Source of the DNA: Punica granatum
Taxonomy: Eukaryota > Streptophyta > Magnoliopsida > Myrtales > Lythraceae
Length of the DNA stretch: 64,000 nt
NCBI RefSeq assembly: GCF_007655135.1
Contig: NC_045127.1
Location: 21,866,199-21,930,198 of the forward strand
Reading direction: 5' to 3'
Shown: one piece after another, positions 38,839-52,849 of the stretch
Numbering within the stretch: the stretch's first letter is position 1
Layout: each line of letters begins with the position of its first letter
The notes under the pieces: model-generated
What the model was told of the DNA's origin: nothing
Database searches by the model: none
Seen by the model: the letters and a program-made list of their open reading frames with translations, nothing else
Made by a program: the position numbers and the translations under genes

Positions 38839-40760
38839 GGAGTAATACTTGTTTTGTTTTAGAAAGTTACATAGTAACGGCCTATATTCTAACTTCCTAT
38901 TTTAGTTTCTTAGTTTTCATAGGCCAACATATAGTCCATCACAATGTACTGGAAATGAGAACTAGATTCCTCAGAAACAGCTACTGGTGAATGATACTTT
39001 GAGTTTGCTATAACTCTTTGTTTTCAGCATATCGTTAGGGTTTAGCCGTGTTCTGTTCTTCTAGTCTAAATTAAGATTTAGGCGCGAGAAATCGTGATCA
39101 GCGCTGTGTCAATGAGCGGAGGATTTTCCGCACCATATCTGTATCAACAAGACCAAGCCCAAAGAAGCATATCTTGGATATATTAGGAAATTTTCTCGTG
39201 ATGTGAATGGGGAAGATGAGATGTCTTGATCCATAGATTGAGAATATTATTATCTTAATTACGTAATATATTTAATTTAGATAGAAAATATTTAGAATTA
39301 TTATTTACTTATAATTTTAGTTCGAGTCAAGAGTCTAAAGTTTCCAATTTTGGAGGTAATACTTGTTTTGTTTTAGAAAGTTACATAGTAACGGCCTAGA
39401 TTCTAATTTCCTATTTTAGTTTCTTAGTTTTCATAGGCCAACATATAGTCCATCACAATGTACTGGAAGTGAGAACTAGTTACCTGAATAGAATTGATGA
39501 CTTTGAGTTTGTTATAACTCTTTGTTTTCAGCATATCGTTAGGGTTTAGCCGTGTTCTGTTCCCTTCCAGTCTAAATTAAGATTTAGGCGTGCGAAATCG
39601 TGATCCGCGCTGTGTCAATGAGGCGGAGGATTTTCAACCCATATCTGTATCAACAAGCCCAAGCCCAAAGAAGCATATCTTGGATATTTAAGGAAATATT
39701 CTCGTGATGTGGATGGGGAAGATGAGATGTCTTGATCCATAGACTGAGAATATTATTATCTTAATTACGTAATATATTTAATTTAGACAGAAATATTTTA
39801 GAATTATAATTTACTTGTAATTTTTGTTAGAGTCAAGAGTCTAAAGTTTCCAATTTTGGAGTAATATCTTGTTTTGTTTTAGAAAGTTACATAGTGACGG
39901 CCTATATTCTAACTTCCTATTTTAGTTTCATAGTTTTCATAGGCCAACATATAGTCCATCACAATATACTGGAAATGAGAACTAGATTCCTCAGAAACAG
40001 CTACTGGTGAATGATACTTTGAGTTTGCTATAACTCTTTGTTTTCAGCATATCGTTAGGGTTTAGCCGTGTTCTCTTCCCTTCCATCTAAATTTACATTT
40101 AGGCGCGAGAAATCGTGAACCGCGCTGTGTCAATGACGCGGAGGATTTTCAACCCATATCTGTATCAACAAGCCCAAGCCCAAAGAAACATATCTTGGAT
40201 ATAATTAGGAAATTTTCTCTTGATGTGAATGGGGAAGATGAGATGTCTTGAGCCATAGATTGAGAATATTATTATCTTAATTACGTAATATATTTAATTT
40301 AGATAGAAATATATTTAGAATTATATTTTACTTGTAATTTTAGTTCGAGTCAAGAGTCTAATGTTTCCAATTTTGGAGTAATATCCTGTTTTGCTTTAGA
40401 AAGTTACATATAACGGCCTAATATTCTAACTTCCTATTTTAGTTTCTTAGTTTTCATAGGCCAACATATAGTTCATCACAATGTACTGGAAATGAGAACT
40501 AGATTCCTCAAAAACAGCTACTGGTGAATGATACTTTGAGTTTGCTATAACTCTTTATTTTCAGCATATCGTTAGGGTTTAGCCGTGTTCTCTTCCCTTC
40601 CATCTAAATTTAGATTTAGGCGCGAGAAATCGTGATCCGCGCCGCGTCAATGACGCGGAGGATTTTCAACCCATATCTGTATCAACAAGCCCAAGCCCAA
40701 AGAAACATATCTTGGATATTAAGGAATTATTTCGTGATGTTGATGGGGATGGGGAAGATG

Positions 40761-41168
40761 AGATGTCTTGTCCATAGACTGAGAATATTATTATCTTAAT
40801 TGATAATATATTTAATTCCGACAGAAATATTTTTAGAATTATATGACTAGCAATTTTAGTTCGAGTGAAGGGTCTAAAGTTTCCAATTTTGTATAATACT
40901 TGTTTTGTTTTAGGAAGTTACATAGTAACGGCAGATTCTAATTCCTATTTCAGTTTCCTAGAGGAGATGTCTTTGTCCATAGACTGAGAATATTATTATC
41001 TTAATTGATAATATATTTAATTCCGACAGGAATATTTTTTAGAATTATATATGACTAGCAATTTTAGTTCGAGTGAAGGGTCTAAAGTTTCCAATTTTTG
41101 TATAATTACTTGTTTTGTTTTAGGAAGTTACATAGTAACGGGCAAGATTCTAATTTCCTATTTCAGTT
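40761..41168 (+). repeat. 204-bp partial-monomer duplication, probable mis-join
   Basis: About 204 bp (AGATGTCTT... to CAGTTTCCTAG) occurs at 40761-40964 and again at 40965-41168. The first copy carries several 1-bp losses (TAATACTTG, GGCAGATTC) while the second reads cleanly and matches the next pentamer copy near 43.53-43.74 kb. The order noisy-then-clean suggests the same locus was written twice by the assembler. Confidence 0.8.
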
Positions 41169-44100
41169 TCCTAGTTTTCTTAGACCTATATATAGTCCAT
41201 CTCAATGTACTAGAAGAGAGAACTAGATACATCAGAAACAACTACTGATGAATGATACATTGAGTTTGCTATAACTCTTGTTTTCAGCATATCGTTGGGT
41301 TTAGCCGTTTGTTCTATTCGTTTCGAGCCTGATGTGAGATTTCTGCGCGAGAAATCGTGATCCACGCTGCGTCAATGAGGCGGAGGATTTTCCGCTCATA
41401 TCTGTATCAACAAGACCAAGCCCAAAGAAGCATATCTTGGATATATAATTGGAAATTTTCTCTGATGTGAATGGGGGGAAGATGAGATGTCTTTATCCAT
41501 AGATTGAGAATATTATTATTTAATTACGTAATATATTTAATTTAGACAGAAATATATTTAGAATTATTATTTACTTATAATGTTAGTTAGAGTCAAGAGT
41601 CTAAAGTTTCCAATTTTGGAGTAATATCCTGTTTTGCTTTAGAAAGTTACATAGTAACGGCCTATATTCTAACTTCCTATTTTAGTTTCTTAGTTTTCAT
41701 AGGCCAACATATAGTCCATCACAATGTACTGGAAATGAGAACTAGATTCCTCAGAGACAGCTACTGGTGAATGATACTTTGAGTTTGTTATAACTCTTTG
41801 CTTTCAGCATATCGTTAGGGTTTAGCCGTGTTCTATTCCTTCTAGTCTAAATTAAGATTTAGACGCGAGAAATCGTGATCAGCGCTGCGTCAATGAGGCG
41901 GAGGATTTTCCGCACTATCTGTATCAACATGACCAAGCCCAAGAAGCATATCTTGGATATAATTAGGAAATTTTCTCTTGATGTGAATGGGGAAGATGAG
42001 ATGTCTTAATCCATAGATTGAGAATATTATTATCTTAATTACGTAATATATTTATTTTGACAGAAATATTTTATATTATTATTTACTTATAATGTTAGTT
42101 AGAGTCAAGAGTCTAAAGTTTCTAATTTTGGAGTAATTACTTGTTTTGTTTTAGAAAGTTACATAGTAACGGCCTAGATTCTAATTTCCTATTTTAGTTT
42201 CTTAGTTTTCATAGGCCAACACATAGTCCATCACAATATACTGGAAGTGAGAAATAGTTACTTGTGAATGATTCGTTGAGTTTGTTATAATTCTTTGTTT
42301 TCAGCATATCGTTAGGGTTTAGCCGTGTTCTGTTCCCTTCCAGTCTAAATTCAGATTAAGGCGTGCGAAATCGTAATCCGCGCTGTGTCAATGACGCGGA
42401 GGATTTTCTACCCATATCTGTATCAACAAGCCCAAGCCCAAAGAAGCATATCTTGGATATATTAAGGAAATATTCTCGTGATGTGGATGAGGAAGATGAG
42501 ATGTCTTGATCCATAGACTGAGAATATTATTATCTTAATTACGTAATATATTTAATTTAGACAGAAATATATTTAGAATTATAATTTACTTGTAATTTTT
42601 GTTAGAGTCAAGAGTCTAAAGTTTCCAATTTTGGAGTAATATCTTGTTTTGTTTTAGAAAGTTACATAGTGACGGCCTATATTCTAACTTCCTATTTTAG
42701 TTTCATAGTTTTCAAAGGCCAACATATAGTCCATCACAATATACTGGAAATGAGAACTAGATTCCTCAGAAACAGCTACTGGTGAATGATACTTTGAGTT
42801 TGCTATAACTCTTTGTTTTCAGCATATCGTTAGGGTTTAGCCGTGTTCTCTTCCCTTCCATCTAATTTACATTTAGGGCGAGAAATCGTGTGAACCGCGC
42901 TGTGTCAATGACGCGGAGGATTTTCAACCCATATCTGTATCAACAAGCCCAAGCCCAAAGAAACATATCTTGGATATAATTAGGAAATTTTCTCTTGATG
43001 TGAATGGGGAAGATGAGATGTCTTGAGCATAGATTGAGAATATTATTATCTTAATTACGTATATATTTAATTTAGATAGAAATATATTAGAATTATATTT
43101 TACTTGTAATTTTAGTTCGAGTCAAGAGTCTAATGTTTCCAATTTTGGAGTAAGTAATATCTGTTTGCTTTAGAAAGTTACATAGTAACGGCCTATATTC
43201 TAACTTCCTATTTTAGTTTCTTAGTTTTCATAGGCCAACATATAGTCCATCACAATACTGGAAATGGAAATGAGAACTAGATTCCTCAAAAACAGCTACT
43301 GGTGAATGATACTTTGAGTTTGCTATAACTCTTTATTTTCAGCATATCGTTAGGGTTTAGCCGTGTTCTCTTCCCTTCCATCTAAATTTAGATTTAGGCG
43401 CGAGAAATCGTGATCCGCGTTGCGTCAATGACGCGGAGGATTTTCAACCCATATCTGTATCAACAAGCCCAAGCCCAAACAAACATATCTTGGATATATT
43501 AAGGAATTATTCTCGTGATGTGGATGGGGAAGAGGAGATGTCTTTGTCCATAGACTGAGAATATTATTATCTTAATTTGATAATATATTTAATTCCGACA
43601 GAAATATTTTTAGAATTATATATGACTAGCAATTTTAGTTCGAGTGAAGGGTCTAAAGTTTCCAATTTTTGTATAATTACTTGTTTTGGTTTAGGAAGTT
43701 ACATAGTAACGGGCAAGATTCTAATTTCCTATTTCAGTTTCCTAGTTTTCTTAGACCTATATATAGTCCATCTCAATGTACTAGAAGAGAGAACTAGATA
43801 CATCAGAAACAACTACTGATGAATGATACATTGAGTTTGCTATAACTCTTGTTTTCAGCATATCGTTTGGGTTTAGCCGTGTTCTATTCGTTTCGAGCCT
43901 GATGTGAGATTTCTGCGCGAGAAATCGTGATCCACGCTGCGTCAATGAGGCGGAGGATTTTCCGCTCATATCTGTATCAACAAGACCAAGCCCAAAGAAG
44001 CATATCTTGGATATAATTAGGAAATTTTCTCTTGATGTGAATGGGGAAGATTAGATGTCTTTATCCATAGATTGAGAATATTATTATTTAATTACGTAAT

Positions 44101-44949
44101 ATATTTAATTTAGACAGAAATATATTTAGAATTATTATTTACTTATAATGTTAGTTAGAGTCAAGAGTCTAAAGTTTCCAATTTTGGAGTAATATCCTGT
44201 TTTGCTTTAGAAAGTTACATAGTAACGGCCTATATTCTAACTTCCTATTTTAGTTTCTTAGTTTTCATAGGCCAACATATAGTCCATCACAATGTACTGG
44301 AAATGAGAACTAGATTCCTCAGAAACAGCTACTGGTGAATGATACTTTGAGTTTGTTATAACTCTTTGCTTTCAGCATATCGTTAGGGTTTAGCCGTGTT
44401 CTATTCCCTTCTAGTCTAAATTAAGATTTAGACGCGAGAAATCGTGATCAGCGCTACGTCAATGAGGCGGAGGATTTTCCGCACATATCTGTATCAACAT
44501 GACCAAGCCCAAAGAAGCATATCTTGGATATAATTAGGAAATTTTCTCTTGATGTGAATGGGGAAGATGAGATGTCTTAATCCATAGATTGAGAATATTA
44601 TTATCTTAATTACGTAATATATTTAATTTTGACAGAAATATATTTAGAATTATTATTTACTTATAATGTTAGTTAGAGTCAAGAGTCTAAAGTTTCTAAT
44701 TTTGGAGTAATTACTTGTTTTGTTTTAGAAAGTTACATAGTAACGGCCTAGATTCTAATTTCCTATTTTAGTTTCTTAGTTTTCATAGGCCAACACATAG
44801 TCCATCACAATATACTGGAAGTGAGAAATAGTTACTTGTGAATGATTCGTTGAGTTTGTTATAATTCTTTGTTTTCAGCATATCGTTAGGGTTTAGCCGT
44901 GTTCTGTTCCCTTCCAGTCTAAATTCAGATTAAGGCGTGCGAAATCGTA

Positions 44950-45170
44950 ATTACTTGTTTTGTTTTAGGAAGTTACATAGTAACGGGCTAGATTCTAATT
45001 TCCTATTTTAGTTTCCTAGTTTTCTTAGTCCTATATATAGTCCATCTCAATGTACTAGAAGAGAGAACTAGATACATCGGAAACAACTACTGATGAATGA
45101 TACTTTGAGTTTGCTATAACTCTTTATTTTCAGCATATCGTTAGGGTTTAGCCGTGTTCTCTTCCCTTCC
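44950..45170 (+). repeat. Truncated monomer at the pentamer/trimer boundary
   Basis: GAAATCGTAAT passes directly into GTAATTACTTGTTTTG, leaving anchor spacing of 255 bp (44889 to 45144) and so about 262 bp missing. GTAAT is common to both sides of the join, so the deletion has 5 bp of microhomology. It marks the switch from the pentamer to the trimer HOR. Confidence 0.85.
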
Positions 45171-48100
45171 ATCTAAATTTAGATTTAGGCGCGAGAAATC
45201 GTGATCCGCGCTTTGTCAATGACGGGGAGGATTTTCAACCCATATCTGTATAAACAAGCCCAAGCCCAAAGAAACATATCTTGGATATATTAAGGAATTA
45301 TTCTCGTGATGTGGATGGGGAAGATAAGATGTCTTGATCCATAGACTGAGAATATTATTATCTTAATTACGTAATATATTTAATTTAGACAGAAATATTT
45401 AGAATTATAATTTACTTGTAATTTTAGTTCGAGTCAAGAGTCTAAAGTTTCCAATTTTGGAGTAATATCTTGTTTTGTTTTAGAAATTTACATAGTAACG
45501 GCCTATATTCTAACTTCCTATTTTAGTTTCTTAGTTTTCATAGGCCAACATATAGTCCATCACAAATGTACTGGAAATGAGAACTAGATTCCTCAGAAAC
45601 AGCTACTGGTGAATGATACTTTGAGTTTGCTATAACTCTTTGATTTCATCATATTGTTAGGGTTTAGCCGTATTCTATTCGCTTTCAGTCTAAATGAAGA
45701 TTTAGAAGCGAGAAATCGTGATCTGCGCTGCGTTAATGAAATGGAGGATTTTCCTCTCATACCTGTATCAACAAGACCAATCCCAAAGAAGCATATCTCG
45801 GATATAATTAGGAAATATTCTCTTGATGTGAATGGGGAAGATGAGATGTCTTGATCAATAGATTGAGAATATTATTATCTTAATTACGTAATATATTTAA
45901 TTTACACAGAAATATATTTAGAATTATAATTTACTTGTAATTTTAGTTCGAGTCAAGAGTCTAAAGTTTCCAATTTTAGAGTAATATCTTGTTTTGTTTG
46001 GGAAAGTTACATACTAAGCCCTAGATTCTAATTTCCTATTTTAGTTTCTTAGTTTTCATAGGCCAACATATAGTCCATCATAATGTTCTGGAAATGAGAA
46101 CTACATTCCTCAAAAACAGCTACTGGTGAATGATACTTTGAGTTTGCTATAACTCTTTGTTTTCAGCATATCGTTAGGGTTTAGCCCTGTTCTATTTCCT
46201 TCTAGTCCAAATTAAGATTTAGACGCGAGAAATCGTGATCCGCGCTGCGTCAATGAGGCGGAGGATTTTCCGCTCATATCTGTATCAGCAAGACCAAGCC
46301 CAAAGAAGCATATCTAGTATATAATTAGGAAATTTTCTCTTGATGTGAATGGGGAAGATGAGATGTCTTGATCCATAGATTGAGAATATTATTATCTTAA
46401 TTACGTAATATATTTCATTTAGACAAAAATATATTTAGAATTATAATTTACTTCTAATTTTAGTTAGAGTCAAGAGTCTAAATTTTCCAATTTTGGAGTA
46501 ATTACTTGTTTTGTTTTAGAAAGTTACATAGTAACGGCTTAGATTCTAATTTCCTATTTTAGTTTCTTAGTTTTCATAGGCCAACATATAGTCCATCACA
46601 ACGTACAGGAAGTGAGAACTAGATTCCTCAGAAATAGCTACGGGTGAATGATACTTTGAGTTTGCTTTAACTCTTTGTTTTCAGCATAACGTTAGGGTTT
46701 AGCCGTGTTCTGTTTCGTTCCAGTCTAAATTCAGATTAAGGCGTGAGAAATCGTGATCCGCGATGTGTCAATGACGCGGAGGATTTTCAACCCATATCGG
46801 TATCAACAAGCCCGAGCCCAAAGAAGCATATCTTGGATATATTAAGGAAATATTCTCGTGATGTGGATGGGGAAGATGAGATGTCTTGATCCATAGACTG
46901 AGAATATTATTATCTTAATTACGTAATATATTTAATTTAGACAGAAATATTTAGAATTATAATTTACTTGTAATTTTAGTTCGAGTCAAGAGTCTAAAGT
47001 TTCCAATTTTGGAGTAATATCTTGTTTTGTTTTAGAAATTTACATAGTAACGGCCTATATTCTAACTTCCTATTTTAGTTTCTTAGTTTTCATAGGCCAA
47101 CATATAGTCCATCACAAATGTACTGGAAATGAGAACTAGATTCCTCAGAAACAGCTACTGGTGAATGATACTTTGAGTTTGCTATAACTCTTTGATTTCA
47201 TCATATTGTTAGGGTTTAGCCGTATTCTATTCGCTTTGAGTCTAAATGAAGATTTAGAAGCGAGAAATCGTGATCTGCGCTGCGTTAATGAAATGGAGGA
47301 TTTTCCTCTCATACCTGTATCAACAAGACCAATCCCAAAGAAGCATATCTCGGATATAATTAGGAAATATTCTCTTGATGTGAATGGGGAAGATGAGATG
47401 TCTTGATCAATAGATTGAGAATATTATTATCTTAATTACGTAATATATTTAATTTACACAGAAATATATTTAGAATTATAATTTACTTGTAATTTTAGTT
47501 CGAGTCAAGAGTCTAAAGTTTCCAATTTTAGAGTAATATCTTGTTTTGTTTGGGAAAGTTACATACTAAGCCCTAGATTCTAATTTCCTATTTTAGTTTC
47601 TTAGTTTTCATAGGCCAACATATAGTCCATCATAATGTTCTGGAAATGAGAACTACATTCCTCAAAAACAGCTACTGGTGAATGATACTTTGAGTTTGCT
47701 ATAACTCTTTGTTTTCAGCATATCGTTAGGGTTTAGCCCTGTTCTATTTCCTTCTAGTCCAAATTAAGATTTAGACGCGAGAAATCGTGATCCGCGCTGC
47801 GTCAATGAGGCGGAGGATTTTCCGCTCATATCTGTATCAGCAAGACCAAGCCCAAAGAAGCATATCTAGTATATAATTAGGAAATTTTCTCTTGATGTGA
47901 ATGGGGAAGATGAGATGTCTTGATCCATAGATTGAGAATATTATTATCTTAATTACGTAATATATTTCATTTAGACAAAAATATATTTAGAATTATAATT
48001 TACTTCTAATTTTAGTTAGAGTCAAGAGTCTAAATTTTCCAATTTTGGAGTAATTACTTGTTTTGTTTTAGAAAGTTACATAGTAACGGCTTAGATTCTA

Positions 48101-51100
48101 ATTTCCTATTTTAGTTTCTTAGTTTTCATAGGCCAACATATAGTCCATCACAACGTACAGGAAGTGAGAACTAGATTCCTCAGAAATAGCTACGGGTGAA
48201 TGATACTTTGAGTTTGCTTTAACTCTTTGTTTTCAGCATAACGTTAGGGTTTAGCCGTGTTCTGTTTCGTTCCAGTCTAAATTCAGATTAAGGCGTGAGA
48301 AATCGTGATCCGCGATGTGTCAATGACGCGGAGGATTTTCAACCCATATCGGTATCAACAAGCCCGAGCCCAAAGAAGCATATCTTGGATATATTAAGGA
48401 AATATTCTCGTGATGTGGATGGGGAAGATGAGATGTCTTGATCCATAGACTGAGAATATTATTATCTTAATTACGTAATATATTTAATTTAGACAGAAAT
48501 ATTTAGAATTATAATTTACTTGTAATTTTAGTTCGAGTCAAGAGTCTAAAGTTTCCAATTTTGGAGTAATATCTTGTTTTGTTTTAGAAATTTACATAGT
48601 AACGGCCTATATTCTAACTTCCTATTTTAGTTTCTTAGTTTTCATAGGCCAACATATAGTCCATCACAAATGTACTGGAAATGAGAACTAGATTCCTCAG
48701 AAACAGCTACTGGTGAATGATACTTTGAGTTTGCTATAACTCTTTGATTTCATCATATTGTTAGGGTTTAGCCGTATTCTATTCGCTTTGAGTCTAAATG
48801 AAGATTTAGAAGCGAGAAATCGTGATCTGCGCTGCGTTAATGAAATGGAGGATTTTCCTCTCATACCTGTATCAACAAGACCAATCCCAAAGAAGCATAT
48901 CTCGGATATAATTAGGAAATATTCTCTTGATGTGAATGGGGAAGATGAGATGTCTTGATCAATAGATTGAGAATATTATTATCTTAATTACGTAATATAT
49001 TTAATTTACACAGAAATATATTTAGAATTATAATTTACTTGTAATTTTAGTTCGAGTCAAGAGTCTAAAGTTTCCAATTTTAGAGTAATATCTTGTTTTG
49101 TTTGGGAAAGTTACATACTAAGCCCTAGATTCTAATTTCCTATTTTAGTTTCTTAGTTTTCATAGGCCAACATATAGTCCATCATAATGTTCTGGAAATG
49201 AGAACTACATTCCTCAAAAACAGCTACTGGTGAATGATACTTTGAGTTTGCTATAACTCTTTGTTTTCAGCATATCGTTAGGGTTTAGCCCTGTTCTATT
49301 TCCTTCTAGTCCAAATTAAGATTTAGACGCGAGAAATCGTGATCCGCGCTGCGTCAATGAGGCGGAGGATTTTCCGCTCATATCTGTATCAGCAAGACCA
49401 AGCCCAAAGAAGCATATCTAGTATATAATTAGGAAATTTTCTCTTGATGTGAATGGGGAAGATGAGATGTCTTGATCCATAGATTGAGAATATTATTATC
49501 TTAATTACGTAATATATTTCATTTAGACAAAAATATATTTAGAATTATAATTTACTTCTAATTTTAGTTAGAGTCAAGAGTCTAAATTTTCCAATTTTGG
49601 AGTAATTACTTGTTTTGTTTTAGAAAGTTACATAGTAACGGCTTAGATTCTAATTTCCTATTTTAGTTTCTTAGTTTTCATAGGCCAACATATAGTCCAT
49701 CACAACGTACAGGAAGTGAGAACTAGATTCCTCAGAAATAGCTACGGGTGAATGATACTTTGAGTTTGCTTTAACTCTTTGTTTTCAGCATAACGTTAGG
49801 GTTTAGCCGTGTTCTGTTTCGTTCCAGTCTAAATTCAGATTAAGGCGTGAGAAATCGTGATCCGCGATGTGTCAATGACGCGGAGGATTTTCAACCCATA
49901 TCGGTATCAACAAGCCCGAGCCCAAAGAAGCATATCTTGGATATATTAAGGAAATATTCTCGTGATGTGGATGGGGAAGATGAGATGTCTTGATCCATAG
50001 ACTGAGAATATTATTATCTTAATTACGTAATATATTTAATTTAGACAGAAATATTTAGAATTATAATTTACTTGTAATTTTAGTTCGAGTCAAGAGTCTA
50101 AAGTTTCCAATTTTGGAGTAATATCTTGTTTTGTTTTAGAAATTTACATAGTAACGGCCTATATTCTAACTTCCTATTTTTGTTTCTTAGTTTTCATAGG
50201 CCAACATATAGTCCATCACAAATGTACTGGAAATGAGAACTAGATTCCTCAGAAACAGCTACTGGTGAATGATACTTTGAGTTTGCTATAACTCTTTGTT
50301 TTCATCATATCGTTAGGGTTTAGCCGTATTCTATTCGCTTTGAGTCTAAATGAAGATTTAGAAGCGAGAAATCGTGATCTGCGCTGCGTTAAAGAAATGG
50401 AGGATTTTCCTCTCATACCTGTATCAACAAGACCAATCCCAAAGAAGCATATCTCGGATATAATTAGGAAATATTCTCTTGATGTGAATGGGGAAGATGA
50501 GATGTCTTGATCAATAGATTGAGAATATTATTATCTTAATTACGTAATATATTTAATTTACACAGAAATATATTTAGAATTATAATTTACTTGTAATTTT
50601 AGTTCGAGTCAAGAGTCTAAAGTTTCCAATTTTAGAGTAATATCTTGTTTTGTTTGGGAAAGTTACATACTAACGCCCTAGATTCTAATTTCCTATTTTA
50701 GTTTCTTAGTTTTCATAGGCCAACATATAGTCCATCATAATGTTCTGGAAATGAGAACTACATTCCTCAAAAACAGCTACTGGTGAATGATACTTTGAGT
50801 TTGCTATAACTCTTTGTTTTCAGCATATCGTTAGGGTTTAGCCGTGTTCTATTTCCTTCTAGTCTAAATTAAGATTTAGACGCGAGAAATCGTGATCCGC
50901 GCTGCGTCAATGAGGCGGAGGATTTTCCGCTCATATCTGTATCAGCAAGACCAAGCCCAAAGAAGCATATCTAGTATATAATTAGGAAATTTTCTCTTGA
51001 TGTGAATGGGGAAGATGAGATGTCTTGATCCATAGATTGAGAATATTATTATCTTAATTACGTAATATATTTAATTTAGACAAAAATATATTTAGAATTA

Positions 51101-52849
51101 TAATTTACTTCTAATTTTAGTTAGAGTCAAGAGTCTAAATTTTCCAATTTTGGAGTAATTACTTGTTTTGTTTTAGAAAGTTACATAGTAACGGCTTAGA
51201 TTCTAATTTCCTATTTTAGTTTCTTAGTTTTCATAGGCGAACATATAGTCCATCACAACGTACAGGAAGTGAGAACTAGATTCCTCAGAAATAGCTACGG
51301 GTGAATGATACTTTGAGTTTGCTTTAACTCTTTGTTTTCAGCATAACGTTAGGGTTTAGCCGTGTTCTGTTCCGTTCCAGTCTAAATTCAGATTAAGGCG
51401 TGAGAAATCGTGATCCGCGCTGTGTCAATGACGCGGAGGATTTTCAACCCATATCGGTATCAACAAGCCCGAGCCCAAAGAAGCATATCTTGGATATATT
51501 AAGGAAATATTCTCGTGATGTGGATGGGGAAGATGAGATGTCTTGATCCATAGACTGAGAATATTATTATCTTAATTACGTAATATATTTAATTTAGACA
51601 GAAATATATTTAGAATTATAATTTACTTGTAATTTTAGTTCGAGTCAAGAGTCTAAAGTTTCCAATTTTGGAGTAATATCTTGTTTTGTTTTAGAAAGTT
51701 ACATAGTAACGGCCTATATTCTAACTTCCTATTTTAGTTTCTTAGTTTTCATAGGCCAACATATAGTCCATCACAAATGTACTGGAAATGAGAACTAGAT
51801 TCCTCAGAAACAGCTACTGGTGAATGATACTTTGAGTTTGCTATAACTCTTTGTTTTCATCATATCGTTAGGGTTTAGCCGTATTCTATTCGCTTTGAGT
51901 CTAAATGAAGATTTAGAAGCGAGAAATCGTGATCTGCGCTGCGTTAATGAAATGGAGGATTTTCCTCTCATACCTGTATCAACAAGACCAATCCCAAAGA
52001 AGCATATCTCGGATATAATTAGGAAATATTCTCTTGATGTGAATGGGGAAGATGAGATGTCTTGATCAATAGATTGAGAATATTATTATCTTAATTACGT
52101 AATATATTTAATTTACACAGAAATATATTTAGAATTATAATTTACTTGTAATTTTAGTTCGAGTCAAGAGTCTAAAGTTTCCAATTTTAGAGTAATATCT
52201 TGTTTTGTTTGGGAAAGTTACATACTAACGCCCTAGATTCTAATTTCCTATTTTAGTTTCTTAGTTTTCATAGGCCAACATATAGTCCATCATAATGTTC
52301 TGGAAATGAGAACTACATTCCTCAAAAACAGCTACTGGTGAATGATACTTTGAGTTTGCTATAACTCTTTGTTTTCAGCATATCGTTAGGGTTTAGCCGT
52401 GTTCTATTTCCTTCTAGTCTAAATTAAGATTTAGACGCGAGAAATCGTGATCTGCGCTGCGTCAATGAGGCGGAGAATTTTCCGCTCATATCTGTATCAG
52501 CAAGACCAAGCCCAAAGAAGCATATCTAGTATATAATTAGGAAATTTTCTCTTGATGTGAATGGGGAAGATGAGATGTCTTGATCCATAGATTGAGAATA
52601 TTATTATCTTAATTACGTAATATATTTAATTTAGACAAAAATATATTTAGAATTATAATTTACTTCTAATTTTAGTTAAAGTCAAGAGTCTAAATTTTCC
52701 AATTTTTGAGTAATTACTTGTTTTGTTTTAGAAAGTTACATAGTAACGGCTTAGATTCTAATTTCCTATTTTAGTTTCTTAGTTTTCATAGGCCAACATA
52801 TAGTCCATCACAACGTACAGGAAGTGAGAACTAGATTCCTCAGAAATAG
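45171..52849 (+). repeat. Satellite, trimeric higher-order repeat (1552 bp, five copies)
   Basis: Three variants in order: one with TTAGAAGCGAGAAATCG and ATGGAGGATTTTCCTCTC (anchors 45660, 47212, 48764, 50316, 51871), one with TTTCCTTCTAGTC and ATATCTAGTATATAATTAGG (46177, 47729, 49281, 50834, 52389), and one with GATTAAGGCGTGAG and CCCATATCGG (46695, 48247, 49799, 51352). The period is exactly 1552 bp for the first copies. The first three copies look nearly identical (one visible difference, CTTTCAGTC versus CTTTGAGTC at 45660-47240). The last two differ at a handful of sites. The fifth copy is cut at 52849. Short open frames of 66 codons recur at 45654, 47206 and 48758 and are not taken as genes. 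Confidence 0.93.

Larger units (their letters stand above)
34600..44949 (+). repeat. Satellite, pentameric higher-order repeat (~2572 bp, four copies)
   Basis: Five variants recur in order. One is marked by GAGATTTCTGCGCGAG or close forms (anchors 36030, 38451, 41297, 43869), the next by GATCAGCGCT (36511, 39038, 41818, 44386), the next by GCGTGCGAAATC (36911, 39542, 42315, 44889), then two TCTTCCCTTCCATC monomers (35012/35520, 37420/37936, 40058/40575, 42833/43353). The last two copies are 2568-2574 bp apart where undisturbed and nearly identical (both have GTGACGGCCTAT, at about 39895 and 42670). Distances elsewhere are changed by deletions near 36173 (about 27 bp) and 36875 (about 118 bp) and duplications at 38697 and 40761. 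Scattered 1-bp losses are common up to about 43.3 kb. Confidence 0.88.
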
